Origin: UBA1738 sp045655325
GTDB lineage: Bacteria; Bacillota; Clostridia; UBA1381
Reading direction: 5' to 3'
Length of the DNA stretch: 36,071 bases
Assembly (NCBI GenBank): GCA_045655325.1
Contig: JAZOOY010000008.1
Location: 1 to 36,071 of the forward strand
This document shows positions 7,325 through 15,161 of this stretch, one piece after another. Position numbers and translations under genes: made by a program. Numbering within the stretch: the first letter of the stretch is position 1; each line of letters opens with the position of its first letter. The notes under the pieces were generated by a model. The model made no database searches and was not told the origin of the DNA. It saw only the letters and a program-made list of their open reading frames with translations.

Positions 7325-10300
7325 CTACTCAACTCTGATGTAGTCGATGTAGATATCACCCATTTTACTTGATGGGTCAATTCTTAGTAGTTTGATTGTA
7401 CCCTTCCATGATGGGTTTTCTGACATATCGAATGTATACTCAACCCAATCTTCTGTAGCAGTTGTAGGAACTTCAAGTCTTCTTGGGTTACCTACTGCAC
7501 CGTATTCAGGTTCTGTATCTGTCAAGAAGTAAAGGATTAGGTTTGAAGCACCTGTCAAGTTCTTCATACGAATTGTAACCTTATTCTTATACTTATCAGC
7601 AGGGAGGTTGATGTTGTGGAACTGGATAATCGGGTCAGTACTTACACTCTTCATGTAAACTGCGCCGTCCTTAACAGTAGCAAACGCAACGCCTGCTTTA
7701 CTCCAGCCTTCCAAATCACCATCTTTGTTGAACTCATACTGATATGGAATCTTTTCAACAACTTCTTCTTTTACCATTTGAGTGGTTATCTTAAATCCAA
7801 ACAGGTCACAGATATAATTCATCGGAACCATAAAATGTCCGTTATTGTAGTATGCTGTTCCCGGCATTACTGTATCAACACCGTTGATCTTAGCAATGTT
7901 GCTTCCGCCTGTTAAGATAACTTCCTTATCGTCCTTCTTAATTGTAAATGTCTGTGTTGTTCCAACATAGTTTACATCACAATCAAATGTTTCAAGCAAT
8001 CTGTATGCTGTCATATACATTACGCCGTCCTTTGTTTCAGGAGGACAAATTGTATTTAGAAGTACGTTATTTATGTAATAGTTAACTCTTGGTGTCTTCC
8101 AAGCAAGAACTTCGATGTATTCCATACCCCAATCACCGAAATCTCTGAACAAGCCGTCATCCGGGTCAAAACGTAGACCGATCATTGTTGCACCATTAAG
8201 CTTTTCAGCGTTTGTTGGAGGTGCAAAGTAGGTTGTATATCCGTCACCTGTAATCTTTGCGTCAAATCTCTTACCGGCACCATAGTTAGCTTCAAGGTCA
8301 GTATGGTAGATAAACATACCAACACCACCACCGTCAACCCAGAAGTTTGATCTGATACCTGCTACGTTATCAAGCGGAATTGAAATTCCTTCGTTGATGA
8401 TACTTGGGTCGTTTGCGTTTGACTTACCAATAAGCTTACCATCTTCGTTCTTGATGTATGCAATATCCTTTTCAATCTTCCATTCTGCGAAGTCATCAGG
8501 ATTGTTGAAGTACCAGCCCTTTACTACATATACTTCATCGTCTGTAGGATCTCTTTGAACTTCGTTTAGCATCTTAAGTGCCTGTCTTTCAGGCGGATAA
8601 AGAACTTCAAGTCTTGCTTTAGCTCTTTCTGTTGGAACTTCTTCTACAGGGTTATATCCTGCATTTGTTGCAGCATTTCTAATTTCCTGTAGATATCCAA
8701 AGCCATATGCTGTTGATGGACAGAAGAAGTGACCTTCACCCCATTCATTCCAACATGTATAGATCAGATGCTTTGAAGGGTTCTTGCCTTCAGCTTCCAT
8801 CTGGTTCATCTTATCAATAGAGAACTTAGTAAGATTACCAACTGTTTCAGGTGTTGAGAACTTACCACCTTCACCAATTACCCAAGGTTCTGTACTCCAG
8901 CCCATTGGTACTGATGGAATATATGATAGATTCTGGTTATCAAGACGTGTATTGATAACGTTTGACATCTGTGCGTAAGAACTTGCCTTATGTCCTGATG
9001 TGTAAACGAAACCATGAGTTGCACCAACTTGTGCCCAGTCACCAGATGCGTCACCAACGATTGCTACGCCGTCAAAGCCTGCATCCTTACATGCCTGGTC
9101 AAGCGCTGAGAATGCTTCCTTGATTCCTTCAAGACCGCCAAATACTGTCATTAGGTTTGACCATGTGTAGTAGTAAACTACCGGCTTATTGTCAATCAAC
9201 ATATAGCTTGGATTCTTGAAGTAGTATTCAATCCAGTAAGGGATTACGTTATTCTTGTAGTCATCAAGACCACCCAATGTATCGTTGTACATATATGAGT
9301 GCATAATAGCGAACTTCATCATGTGGTTATATTCAGCTCTCATGAAGCCGTCCATAGCATGATATCTCTGTACATTCTTAATTGGGTTGTTCTGGTTACC
9401 GTTGTCACGTGCCCATGGATATACCTGATAATCAAAGCCGTGTTCAACAAGCCACTTGATTTCCCAGTCAGCAACTTCTGTGCTACCTTCTGTATACCAA
9501 CCCATATAAGGTTCTCTGTCTTCATATGGGCTGATTCTATCCCAACCGTAGTGGTTACCTTCACGCCACATTGAGTACATCATCATTGAAAGTTCTGCAT
9601 CTGGTGATTCAACTTTCTTTGGTTCTGGAACATAGTCAGCAGGTAAAGGAAGATCCTGGTAAACCATAATATCGTCAATCCAGAATGTTGACTTCTGCTT
9701 TAGACCTGTTTCAACGTGGTATGCATCGATAAAGTTAACATCTTCTTCAAATGGAACGCCTTCTGCTACTTTTCTGTAGTTTAGGTAGATATCAGCAGTT
9801 TTTGCTTCGATATCTGCGTCAATCTGTACATAGTACCAGAAGTTGTCAAGGTAATTTGAGTAAATTTCCTTACCGTCTGTAGTATAGAAGTTATTCTTGT
9901 TTGCTGTAATACCGATTGCTTTCTTGTTATTTGATGAAAGACCAATAAAGAAGTTATTTGAATTTTCCTTAACTATGAACTTTGTTTCCATAGTAAGCTT
10001 CTTTGACTGAGGCTCAAAAGAGTACTTGATAACTGAGTTATCAATTGTGAATGGGTCGTCAACCTTTAGTGAGTTACGGTCGTCGATATCACCTGAGTTT
10101 ACTGATTCAGCATAAACGTTACCCTTACCTAGTGATTCAACTGTCCATGGTTCAGAAATTGAACCGATTGGTGTTGTCATGAAAACATCATTTACTAGGT
10201 AGTTGATGTAAAGGTAGATAAACTTTAGCTTAACGTCAATTGTTCCTTCTTTTGGAGATGAAACGAAAATTTCGTCAATAAGCTCACACTTTTCAGTAAA

Positions 10301-10915
10301 ATCAAATTCACCAACATACTTACCCTGTGCATAAACTTTAATCTTCTGTCTGTCAAGGTCAAGTTCTGCCTTGATTGCAAAATCTTTATCAATTACATAC
10401 TTGCCAATGTTGATGTTTCTGCCGTTTGTCTGAACAAGCTGAACAGTATCGTCCTTTGTTATGAACTGAGCAGCAACCTTGCCATCGCCCATAAGTTCAT
10501 AGCTTAATCCTGACTTTGGCTGGATCATCATTGTGAATCCGGCTTCAAAAGTAATCTTCCCACTCTTATGAGGAAGAAGCTTTTTGCTCATACTAATCTG
10601 TTCTGTTTCGCTAAAGTCCCAAAGCCCCATACCTAAATCATAGTGCTGAGGTTTGGTTAAAGAACCGCCTCGGTAGTCAATATCCCAACCTGAAGGCTTA
10701 ACCTTGCTCTGATCAGGAATGTTACCACCATACGACATATAGAAGTCATCCTCTAATAGATATGTAGGATGTCCTTCAAAGACGCTTGTGTCATACACTT
10801 CGCCTGTTTCTGGTGCATCAACATAGTAGATTGGTGCTTCTTCTGCCATTACAGGCATAGTTGCAAGAAGCATAATACACGCTAGTAGTGCACACAATGT
10901 TTTCTTAAAAATCAT
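7325..10915 (-). CDS. Secreted multidomain GH99/WbsX-like glycoside hydrolase (paralogue 2)
   Basis: This 1196-residue protein is a full-length paralogue of the one encoded at 3538-7104, with the same domain order. It has a signal peptide (1-24, ending VMA), two LamG-like beta domains, and a WbsX/GH99-like domain starting near residue 440 (MMMYSMWREG, GWYTEGSTEVADW, MLIDNKPVVYYYTW, CWNEWGEGHFF near 721). A beta-sandwich module (from about 796), a stalk domain with GHFMVPMNYICDLFG, and a C-terminal second beta-sandwich module follow. Conservation is highest in the catalytic-type and first beta-sandwich domains. No cell-wall anchor is seen, so it may be released or held by its own domains. It has its own promoter (10982-11010) and terminator. 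The two paralogues probably act on related glycans; the exact substrate is unknown. Confidence 0.75.
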   Translation of the reverse strand: MIFKKTLCALLACIMLLATMPVMAEEAPIYYVDAPETGEVYDTSVFEGHPTYLLEDDFYMSYGGNIPDQSKVKPSGWDIDYRGGSLTKPQHYDLGMGLWDFSETEQISMSKKLLPHKSGKITFEAGFTMMIQPKSGLSYELMGDGKVAAQFITKDDTVQLVQTNGRNINIGKYVIDKDFAIKAELDLDRQKIKVYAQGKYVGEFDFTEKCELIDEIFVSSPKEGTIDVKLKFIYLYINYLVNDVFMTTPIGSISEPWTVESLGKGNVYAESVNSGDIDDRNSLKVDDPFTIDNSVIKYSFEPQSKKLTMETKFIVKENSNNFFIGLSSNNKKAIGITANKNNFYTTDGKEIYSNYLDNFWYYVQIDADIEAKTADIYLNYRKVAEGVPFEEDVNFIDAYHVETGLKQKSTFWIDDIMVYQDLPLPADYVPEPKKVESPDAELSMMMYSMWREGNHYGWDRISPYEDREPYMGWYTEGSTEVADWEIKWLVEHGFDYQVYPWARDNGNQNNPIKNVQRYHAMDGFMRAEYNHMMKFAIMHSYMYNDTLGGLDDYKNNVIPYWIEYYFKNPSYMLIDNKPVVYYYTWSNLMTVFGGLEGIKEAFSALDQACKDAGFDGVAIVGDASGDWAQVGATHGFVYTSGHKASSYAQMSNVINTRLDNQNLSYIPSVPMGWSTEPWVIGEGGKFSTPETVGNLTKFSIDKMNQMEAEGKNPSKHLIYTCWNEWGEGHFFCPSTAYGFGYLQEIRNAATNAGYNPVEEVPTERAKARLEVLYPPERQALKMLNEVQRDPTDDEVYVVKGWYFNNPDDFAEWKIEKDIAYIKNEDGKLIGKSNANDPSIINEGISIPLDNVAGIRSNFWVDGGGVGMFIYHTDLEANYGAGKRFDAKITGDGYTTYFAPPTNAEKLNGATMIGLRFDPDDGLFRDFGDWGMEYIEVLAWKTPRVNYYINNVLLNTICPPETKDGVMYMTAYRLLETFDCDVNYVGTTQTFTIKKDDKEVILTGGSNIAKINGVDTVMPGTAYYNNGHFMVPMNYICDLFGFKITTQMVKEEVVEKIPYQYEFNKDGDLEGWSKAGVAFATVKDGAVYMKSVSTDPIIQFHNINLPADKYKNKVTIRMKNLTGASNLILYFLTDTEPEYGAVGNPRRLEVPTTATEDWVEYTFDMSENPSWKGTIKLLRIDPSSKMGDIYIDYIRVE

Positions 10916-10951
10916 TTTTGTTCCTCCTTTGATTTCTATTACATACTTATT

Positions 10952-10968
10952 GATTGTCTAAGACAATC
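10952..10968. promoter_or_regulatory. Palindrome in 5' leader (possible operator)
   Basis: GATTGTCTAAGACAATC is a perfect 17-bp palindrome around a central A, located between the -10 box and the ribosome binding site of the gene starting at 10915. This is the same relative position as the inverted repeats at 7127 and 3404, but the sequences differ. Confidence 0.4.
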
Positions 10969-10981
10969 TTTTAGCCAATAC

Positions 10982-11010
10982 ATCATATCATTTATTTATT
11001 ACAAAATCAA
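10982..11010 (-). promoter_or_regulatory. Promoter of second GH99-like gene
   Basis: On the minus strand TTGATT (11010-11005) and TATGAT (10987-10982) are 17 nt apart, with the shared context TATTG-TTTT and AATAAATG seen at the two neighbouring glycan-locus promoters. Confidence 0.65.
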
Positions 11011-11209
11011 TACATAATTTCAAAATTTTTTAACAAATTTCACATATTTTATTAGGACTCTCTATTTTTTTTAGTCAATATGTATCGCATAGTACTATTT
11101 TTATACTTTTCCGGCCCATTGTTATATTTTCGCTCAGCTCTTGCTCTTCAATTTATTTTTAAAAAAGTTTATCTAAGGCTTGATTTTTTCGGGACATAAT
11201 GGTAATATG

Positions 11210-11238
11210 TTTACATAATATAGAAAACACTCTATAAT
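11210..11238 (+). promoter_or_regulatory. Promoter of GH130-type gene
   Basis: TTTACA at 11210-11215 and TATAAT at 11233-11238 are separated by 17 nt, about 30 nt upstream of the GH130-type start codon. Confidence 0.75.
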
Positions 11239-11266
11239 TACAACAAACACAGTAAAGGAGAAAATT

Positions 11267-12436
11267 ATGAAAATCGAAAGAAGAAGAGTTCTTACTCCAT
11301 CAAAGGATGCACCTTGGATGGACATGGCAGTTCTAAACCCTGCTATCATTGAGTACAAGGACAAGATGATTATGCTTTTCAGAACAAAGGGAAGCGAAGG
11401 AAAGGCTTGGGACGATCCTGAAGCAATCTATCCAATTGCAATTGGATATGGTGTTTCAGAAGACGGCGGAGAAACATGGGATTTTGACCTATCAAAGCCT
11501 GCTCTTTTCCCAAGATGCGAAACTGATATTGACAAGGTATACATCATCAATAAGTATGGTCAGAAAGTTGCTAACTGTGCAAACGGTAGTATCGAAGACC
11601 CAAGACTATTTATGATCGAAGACAAGTGCTACTTAACAGTTGCATGCCGTCTATTCCCTCTTGGTAACCTTTGGTGGAAAGACGATATGACAAGAATGAC
11701 TCCTGAATGGGCTAAAAATGATGACAACCCATTCGGCACAAGCGCAGCTCAGTACAACCCTACTGTAACTGTTCTTTTCGAAGTTGATCTTGACAAGCTT
11801 TTGGAAAGAGATTATGACAATGCGTTCTTCTATCTAACACACCTTTCTAACCCTGACTTCGGCGAAAACAGAGACATCGTTTTCCTACCAGAAAAGCAGA
11901 TGATTGATGGTAAAATGCAGTACATTATGATCGAAAGACCTGTTGAACCATTCAAGAACCCATATCTTGACGAAAAGCTACCAACAATGGTATGGTCAGC
12001 AGGTGAAACATTCTATGATTTTGTAAAGCCTGAAAACAAGAAGGTTGTTCTTTGCCCACCTACATATGAATGGGAAATGAACCGAATCGGCGCTTCAGCT
12101 CCACCACTTAGAATTGATGATAAGCACTGGCTACTTTGCTTCCACGGCAAGCAGGACGATGGCGTTGGATATACTCAGAACTTTATGGTACTTCGTGACC
12201 GTGAAAACGATTTCCCTGAACTTATCTACCACAAGGATGAAAGACTTATCACAGTTAAGGAAGAATGGGAAATGCCTGGTAAGTTCCACATTCCTTGTAT
12301 CTTCATTACAGGTATGGTTAAGAAGGGTAATGACCTTATCCTTGCATACGGCGCAGGCGACGAAAGAGTTGGTCTTATGACTCTTGACTATGATGAACTA
12401 ATCCAGCACATTAAGGATAACGGCTGCGAATTCTAA
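11267..12436 (+). CDS. GH130-family mannoside phosphorylase/glycosidase-like protein
   Basis: The 389-residue product has no signal peptide and is probably cytosolic. It shows the five-bladed propeller pattern of Pfam Glyco_hydro_130: NPAIIEYKDKMIMLFRT at 24-40, GYGVSEDGGETW at 60-71 and the family GSIEDPRLF at about 107-115. GH130 members phosphorolyse beta-mannosides (for example mannosyl-glucose or mannosyl-N-acetylglucosamine) or hydrolyse them; the subfamily cannot be fixed by eye. AAAGGAG lies just upstream of the ATG. It is divergent from the two secreted GH99-like genes, which fits a pathway where large glycans are cut outside and the released mannosides are processed inside. No transporter for this locus is in the window. 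Confidence 0.75.
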   Translation: MKIERRRVLTPSKDAPWMDMAVLNPAIIEYKDKMIMLFRTKGSEGKAWDDPEAIYPIAIGYGVSEDGGETWDFDLSKPALFPRCETDIDKVYIINKYGQKVANCANGSIEDPRLFMIEDKCYLTVACRLFPLGNLWWKDDMTRMTPEWAKNDDNPFGTSAAQYNPTVTVLFEVDLDKLLERDYDNAFFYLTHLSNPDFGENRDIVFLPEKQMIDGKMQYIMIERPVEPFKNPYLDEKLPTMVWSAGETFYDFVKPENKKVVLCPPTYEWEMNRIGASAPPLRIDDKHWLLCFHGKQDDGVGYTQNFMVLRDRENDFPELIYHKDERLITVKEEWEMPGKFHIPCIFITGMVKKGNDLILAYGAGDERVGLMTLDYDELIQHIKDNGCEF

Positions 12437-12442
12437 TTACAT

Positions 12443-12473
12443 AACTCACGGCAAATTGCCGTGAGTTTTTTTT
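12443..12473 (+). terminator. Rho-independent terminator of GH130-type gene
   Basis: AACTCACGGC pairs with GCCGTGAGTT around an AT-rich loop, followed by eight T residues on the plus strand, 6 nt past the stop codon. Confidence 0.9.
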
Positions 12474-12478
12474 GCACT

Positions 12479-12517
12479 AAAAAACCGCCCTTGCCAATAA
12501 GCAAAGAGCGATTTTTT
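12479..12517 (-). terminator. Rho-independent terminator of the feo operon
   Basis: Arms 12479-12494 and 12501-12517 pair on the minus strand with G-U wobbles and one bulged base, followed by a run of six U. It lies just past the stop of the small FeoB-associated gene and faces the terminator of the convergent GH130-type gene. Confidence 0.7.
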
Positions 12518-12526
12518 AGGTATTTA

Positions 12527-12676
12527 TTATTTGTTTGTCTGACATGATTTTTTAGAACATTCTTTTGCATAAGGGCAACCGATACAGGTATGTCCTTTCT
12601 TTTTTTCTTTATAAATATAGAATGTTGCTCCGCCTACTGTCAAAAGCAGTATCAGGATTAAAATGATATTTTCCAT
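12527..12676 (-). CDS. FeoB-associated Cys-rich membrane protein
   Basis: This 49-residue gene begins with ATG at 12676, 3 nt after the feoB stop, and ends with TAA at 12527. The product starts MENIILILILLLTVGG, a single membrane-spanning helix at about 3-22. A charged segment KEKKKG follows, then a short soluble tail with CIGCPYAKEC and SC, four cysteines in a C-x2-C-x5-C-x4-C spacing. This is the pattern of Pfam FeoB_associated, a small partner found directly downstream of feoB in many Firmicutes. The role is unproven; the cysteines could bind iron or take part in redox handling at the transporter. Translation is probably coupled to feoB. The gene is too short for common length cut-offs and is easily missed. 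Confidence 0.85.
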   Translation of the reverse strand: MENIILILILLLTVGGATFYIYKEKKKGHTCIGCPYAKECSKKSCQTNK

Positions 12677-12679
12677 AGT

Positions 12680-14650
12680 TTATTTCACAACCTTTTTTCC
12701 GCCTCGTGCCATAAGGTGGCCGATATATCCCATCATCAAAAGAACTGCGATAAGACCAGGAAGGAATCCCGTGCCAACTGTTCCTTCTGTGATTAGAGTA
12801 CCAATCTGGTATACGAAAAATGCCACTGTATACCCTGTTGCAAGCTGAAGACCAACACCACCTAAAAGCCATTTCTTGTCCTTAATTTCAGCGTTCATAG
12901 CACCAATTGCCGCAAAGCACGGTGGTGTGAACAGGTTAAACATCAGGCAAGCAAGGGCTGCTGCCTTTGTAAGTCCCAACACGCCGGCAACTTCTTCGCT
13001 ACCTCCCATAAGTTCAAGGGCTTCTGTGTCGATAAAGTTTGTTATGCCGTAGCAAATAGCTAAAGTACCAACCACATTTTCCTTGGCGATAAAGCCTGTA
13101 ACAGCAGCTGCCGCCATCTGCCATACGCCAAAGCCCAAAGGTATAAGTAAGAACGCAAATGGTCTTCCGATTGATGCAAGGATTGATGTGTCCGCCATTC
13201 CCTCTTCTACAAGCTGGAAGCTCCAGGTAAATTCCTGCATAATCTGTACAATTGTATTACAAACAAGAATGATTGTGCCTGCTTTTACTATGTATGACCA
13301 ACCACGAGAGCACATTGATAAAAATGCACGCTTTAGTGATGGAATCTTGTATTCAGGAAGCTCTATAATGAAGTAGGATTTTTTCTTGTTGTTTCCTGTA
13401 ATTGCGTTTATAATCAAAGCTCCAAAGAAGATAATTATTATTCCCGCAAAATACATAAGCGTTCCGACCCAGGAGCTATCTGCGAAGAATACGCCTGCAA
13501 AAAGGGCGATTACCGGAAGCTTTGCTCCACACGGCATAAACGGTGCAAGCATTGCTGTTGCACGTCTTTCACGCTCGTTTTTGATTGTACGGCAAGCCAT
13601 AACGCCAGGGATTGCACAACCTGTTCCGATTACGAACGGGATGACAGACTTTCCTGATAAACCAACCTTTTTAAATATCGGGTCCAAAACAACCGAAACT
13701 CTTGCCATATATCCGCAGTCTTCTAAGATTGCGATAAGGAAGTACATTACCATTACAAGCGGTAAGAACCCTACAACAGCTCCAACACCGCCTATGATAC
13801 CATCAACCAAAAGTGACTGAAGCAGCGGATGAGTATTCACAACAAGACCTGCTACCCATCCCTGGAAGATTTCTATCCATCCAACTAATGTGTCTGCCAA
13901 AAACGGTCCAAAAGTTGACTGCGAAATGTCAAACACAAGGAACATAATAAGGGCAAAAATTGGAATACCAAACCACTTATTTGTAAAAATTTCGTCCAAA
14001 TCATCACCAAGGTTTTTGTCCTTTGTTAAAACTGTTCTTTTTTCAACTTCTTTTACGATTTTATTTACAAATTCAAATCTTTTTCTGTCTGCCGCCTCTA
14101 CCGCTCTCTTACTTGAAAGGGTGGCTTTTTCTTCTGAATATGGTGCTTTTTGGGTTTTACCAGCACATTTTTTAGCTTCTTCTATTGCTATATTTAAGCC
14201 ATCAGAAGAAGTGGAGATTGTTTCAACTACAGGGCATCCAAGCTTTTGGGATAAAAGTTCTGTGTTTATAACAGTATGCTTTTTCTCATTTACGTCGCTC
14301 TTATTTAAGGCAATCACCATAGGAATGCCAAGCTCCAAAAGCTGTGTTGTAAAAAACAAGCTTCTGCTTAAATTTGTAGCATCAACAATATTTATGATAA
14401 CATCAGGTTTCTCGTTTTTTATGTATTCACTGGTAACGCTTTCTTCTGATGTAAATGGTGACATTGAATATGCACCAGGAAGGTCAACTATTGTAATTTC
14501 TTCTGTATTTGCAAAGCCACGTTTTAACGCTGACTCCTTCTTCTCAACAGTAACTCCTGCCCAGTTACCAACTTTTTCATTTCTGCCGGTCAGCGCATTA
14601 TACATAGTAGTTTTTCCCGAGTTCGGGTTTCCGGCTAATGCTATTTTCAT
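12680..14650 (-). CDS. feoB: Ferrous iron transport GTPase FeoB
   Basis: The 656-residue protein is the inner-membrane Fe(II) permease. The N-terminal G domain has the P-loop GNPNSGKTT, the switch/G3 DLPGAYS and the G4 NKSD, followed by a helical linker. The membrane part has several hydrophobic helices and the two FeoB gate-type sequences, FVIGTGCAIPGVMACRTI and FMPCGAKLPVIALFAG. I chose ATG at 14650 (MKIALAGNPNSG), which has CAGGAGGAAATATA directly upstream and matches the usual FeoB N-terminus; an earlier in-frame codon would add 13 residues without a ribosome site. feoA lies upstream in the same direction with a 100-nt gap that contains a third copy of the operator and a weak promoter. 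The length is at the short end of the family but the domains look complete. Confidence 0.95.
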   Translation of the reverse strand: MKIALAGNPNSGKTTMYNALTGRNEKVGNWAGVTVEKKESALKRGFANTEEITIVDLPGAYSMSPFTSEESVTSEYIKNEKPDVIINIVDATNLSRSLFFTTQLLELGIPMVIALNKSDVNEKKHTVINTELLSQKLGCPVVETISTSSDGLNIAIEEAKKCAGKTQKAPYSEEKATLSSKRAVEAADRKRFEFVNKIVKEVEKRTVLTKDKNLGDDLDEIFTNKWFGIPIFALIMFLVFDISQSTFGPFLADTLVGWIEIFQGWVAGLVVNTHPLLQSLLVDGIIGGVGAVVGFLPLVMVMYFLIAILEDCGYMARVSVVLDPIFKKVGLSGKSVIPFVIGTGCAIPGVMACRTIKNERERRATAMLAPFMPCGAKLPVIALFAGVFFADSSWVGTLMYFAGIIIIFFGALIINAITGNNKKKSYFIIELPEYKIPSLKRAFLSMCSRGWSYIVKAGTIILVCNTIVQIMQEFTWSFQLVEEGMADTSILASIGRPFAFLLIPLGFGVWQMAAAAVTGFIAKENVVGTLAICYGITNFIDTEALELMGGSEEVAGVLGLTKAAALACLMFNLFTPPCFAAIGAMNAEIKDKKWLLGGVGLQLATGYTVAFFVYQIGTLITEGTVGTGFLPGLIAVLLMMGYIGHLMARGGKKVVK

Positions 14651-14691
14651 TATATTTCCTCCTGCTTCCCTACGTGGTGTTTTAAGCATTC

Positions 14692-14709
14692 AGTTAGCCA
14701 TAGCTAACT
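14692..14709. promoter_or_regulatory. DtxR-type operator, copy 1 (feoA-feoB gap)
   Basis: AGTTAGCCATAGCTAACT is a palindrome with 7-bp arms and a 4-nt centre. The same core TTAGC-CATN-GCTAA occurs twice more upstream of feoA. It lies 9 nt downstream of a candidate -10 box for feoB. Confidence 0.8.
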
Positions 14710-14718
14710 ATTTTTCAA

Positions 14719-14747
14719 AAAATAAACATCATTCTTACAAAAAGCAA
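14719..14747 (-). promoter_or_regulatory. Candidate internal promoter for feoB
   Basis: On the minus strand TTGCTT (14747-14742) and TATTTT (14724-14719) are 17 nt apart. It is weak by sequence, but the operator at 14692-14709 sits just downstream, almost the same geometry as at the strong feoA promoter, which raises its credibility. Confidence 0.45.
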
Positions 14748-14750
14748 TAT

Positions 14751-14963
14751 TTATATAGAAATTGCTCTTGCAAGCTGATTGTCTATACTGTATCTTGCAT
14801 CCTTTATCGAAACGGTACATCCGCTTTTTTTCTGCGAAACTACTGTGATTTTTTCACCGCTATAGCATCCTAAGGAGAATAAAAATGCATCAAGCTCTTC
14901 ATCATCTGTATTGATAGAAGTTATAACATACTCCCTGCCTTCTATTGCGTCTTTTAAATTCAT
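14751..14963 (-). CDS. feoA: FeoA, SH3-like partner of FeoB
   Basis: The 70-residue product (MNLKDAIEGREYVITSINT) has the length and alternating beta-strand pattern of FeoA, a small cytosolic SH3-like protein. It includes the family-type stretch FLFSLGCYSGEKITVVSQK and ends in the strand-rich YSIDNQLARAISI. FeoA binds FeoB and supports Fe(II) uptake. It is the first gene of the operon, with a perfect-consensus promoter and two operator copies in its leader. The ribosome binding site (AAGGCGGTG) is weaker than that of feoB. Confidence 0.9.
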   Translation of the reverse strand: MNLKDAIEGREYVITSINTDDEELDAFLFSLGCYSGEKITVVSQKKSGCTVSIKDARYSIDNQLARAISI

Positions 14964-14989
14964 TTCGTCACCGCCTTGATACCTTGCAA

Positions 14990-15003
14990 TTAGCCATTGC
15001 TAA
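14990..15003. promoter_or_regulatory. DtxR-type operator, copy 2 (feoA leader)
   Basis: TTAGCCATTGCTAA has 5-bp arms and a 4-nt centre, located between the predicted feoA transcription start and its ribosome binding site, with its centre about 34 bp from that of copy 3. Confidence 0.8.
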
Positions 15004-15022
15004 CTGCATCTCATTTTTAATA

Positions 15023-15038
15023 GTTAGCCATCGCTAAC
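15023..15038. promoter_or_regulatory. DtxR-type operator, copy 3 (feoA start site)
   Basis: GTTAGCCATCGCTAAC has 6-bp arms and a 4-nt centre. It begins 8 nt downstream of the feoA -10 box, so a bound repressor would cover the transcription start. Confidence 0.85.
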
Positions 15039-15046
15039 CACTCTGT

Positions 15047-15075
15047 ATTATAGCATCTTTAGCATTTTTTGTCAA
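15047..15075 (-). promoter_or_regulatory. Promoter of feoA-feoB operon
   Basis: On the minus strand TTGACA (15075-15070) and TATAAT (15052-15047) are exactly 17 nt apart, a perfect sigma-70 consensus. A promoter this strong would need tight repression, consistent with the operators next to it. Confidence 0.9.
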
Positions 15076-15099
15076 TAGGGTTTTATAAATTTTTGTTCC

Positions 15100-15128
15100 T
15101 TGATTTTTTGCTTTTTATATGGTACAAT
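15100..15128 (+). promoter_or_regulatory. Promoter of the DtxR-family regulator
   Basis: TTGATT at 15100-15105 and TACAAT at 15123-15128 are 17 nt apart. None of the three operator copies overlaps it, so the regulator may not be strongly self-repressed. Confidence 0.65.
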
Positions 15129-15161
15129 ATTATTAACAATTTGTAAGGAGTTGATATATCG

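Larger units (their letters stand above)
10916..11266. other. Divergent intergenic region between GH99-like and GH130-type genes
   Basis: This 351-bp AT-rich stretch holds the minus-strand promoter at 10982-11010 with a palindrome in its leader (10952-10968) and the plus-strand promoter at 11210-11238. The middle, about 11020-11200, shows no open frame, hairpin or repeat that I can support. Confidence 0.7.

Noticed and set aside
13890..14873. Long open frame (327 codons) on the plus strand opposite feoB and feoA
   Set aside because: It lies antisense to two clearly recognised genes, has no ribosome site and its protein has no family pattern.
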